A model generated the notes under the pieces. That model did not search any database. It had not been told where the DNA came from and saw nothing but the letters and a program-made list of their open reading frames with translations. A DNA stretch of 64,000 bases, taken from positions 515,304 to 579,303 of the forward strand of contig NZ_BDAC01000001.1 in the NCBI RefSeq assembly GCF_002091635.1, written 5' to 3'. This stretch comes from Pseudomonas indica NBRC 103045. GTDB lineage: Bacteria > Pseudomonadota > Gammaproteobacteria > Pseudomonadales > Pseudomonadaceae. Below, in pieces: positions 63,678 to 64,000 of this stretch (positions are counted from its first letter, which is position 1; each line of letters opens with the position of its first letter). Made by a program: the position numbers and the translations under genes.

Positions 63678-64000
63678 TCGGGGCGGACAGGGATGTCCGA
63701 AGCTCCTGTAGAGACAAATGAATTCGCCCGGCTTAGCTGCTGCGGATTTGAATGAAGTTCTCTAACCACGACCTTTCTTTTGTACGTGGCAAACCCCTCT
63801 CCCCCGACCCCTCTCCCGTAAACGGGAGAGGGGAGATTCGTGCCGCTCGGCGCAGTGAAGTGATCCTGGGGCTTTCGCATTGCCAGAAGACTTGCAGAAG
63901 AGGTTGGGCCAACTCGGACGCCCCGTCAGGAGGCCGAGCGGAATCGTCGTGTAGGGGGACGAGCGGCATGGATGCCGCGAGAGGCGCGGTTGGCCAGGGA
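63678..64000. other. Right window edge, repeats but no gene seen
   Basis: No gene with a credible start is visible. The region contains a decayed REP-like remnant (TGTAG then AATTCGCCCGG, about 63706-63731), the CCCTCTCCC palindrome and, at the end, GGCATGGATGCCGCGAGAGG, which looks like the start of another intergenic repeat cut by the window. Confidence 0.45.
63808..63833. repeat. CCCCTCTCCCGT palindrome after the protease gene
   Basis: CCCCTCTCCCGT (63808-63819) and ACGGGAGAGGGG (63822-63833) form a perfect 12-base stem with a 2-base loop. Related to the copy at 48495-48518. It may end protease transcription. Confidence 0.7.

Overview
The window looks like a chromosome segment of a high-GC Pseudomonas from the wider P. 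aeruginosa / P. nitroreducens / P. citronellolis neighbourhood. The right-hand 39 kb keeps a gene order familiar from P. aeruginosa (HU gene, rubredoxin reductase, rubredoxins, glycolate oxidase, ubiC-ubiA, phoB-phoR, CorC-like protein, M23 peptidase, response regulator, phoU-pstBACS), and the intergenic spaces carry REP-type palindromes typical of pseudomonads. This assignment is inference from gene content and recalled synteny; no 16S or housekeeping marker is present.

Left region (1 to about 24.8 kb) is accessory. It reads as a mobile island of which only the right end is in view. At its right border, immediately downstream of the HU gene and its terminator, lie three tyrosine-recombinase genes (425, 534 and 885 residues) and a small HTH/coiled-coil gene, packed head to tail and visibly more AT-rich than everything else. 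Inward of them is a locus with the look of a defence or regulatory cassette: a small HTH regulator of the restriction-modification controller (C protein) type, a dyad resembling a C-box, and a divergent operon of a winged-helix/coiled-coil protein and an SF2 helicase. Next comes an 894-residue RloC-like AAA_13 ATPase with a zinc-hook-like CxxC. The rest of the island is copper/silver handling: CcdA and a TlpA-like thioredoxin, a beta-propeller protein, a Met-rich periplasmic protein, DUF2933 and isoprenylcysteine-methyltransferase-like membrane proteins, a CzcI-like leader protein, a complete CusCBA efflux pump (CusB carries a fused CusF-like domain), a DUF2790 protein and an OprD-type porin. 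Three AATTAC-N6-GT(A/C)A boxes precede three of the metal transcription units and suggest one shared CopR/CzcR-type regulator outside the window.

Middle region (24.9 to 37.5 kb) is central metabolism: HU, the rubredoxin electron-transfer genes (rubA1 and rubA2 separated by a small MarR-like gene), and a glycolate utilisation operon glcDEFG-glcB-glcA with divergent glcC, in the gene order known from E. coli. Two near-identical dyads flank the glcD-glcC control region. Several mRNAs here and the later TRAP gene have CAACAACAA tracts beside the ribosome-binding site, typical of Hfq/Crc catabolite repression.

Right-middle region (37.5 to 52.6 kb): ubiC and ubiA for ubiquinone, the PhoB-PhoR phosphate two-component system, a CNNM/CorC-type membrane protein, an M23 peptidase, a stand-alone response regulator, and the pstSCAB-phoU phosphate uptake operon, with Pho boxes at phoB, pstS and pstC. 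Palindromic repeats sit between pstC/pstA, pstA/pstB and pstB/phoU.

Right end (52.7 to 64 kb): a hotdog thioesterase, a TRAP transporter of the alpha-keto-acid (TakP-like) type, a gspA-gspB pair, a sigma-54 activator with a sigma-54 promoter downstream of it, an orphan 82-residue gene, and a secreted metalloprotease whose leader carries what looks like a cyclic-di-GMP-I (GEMM) riboswitch.
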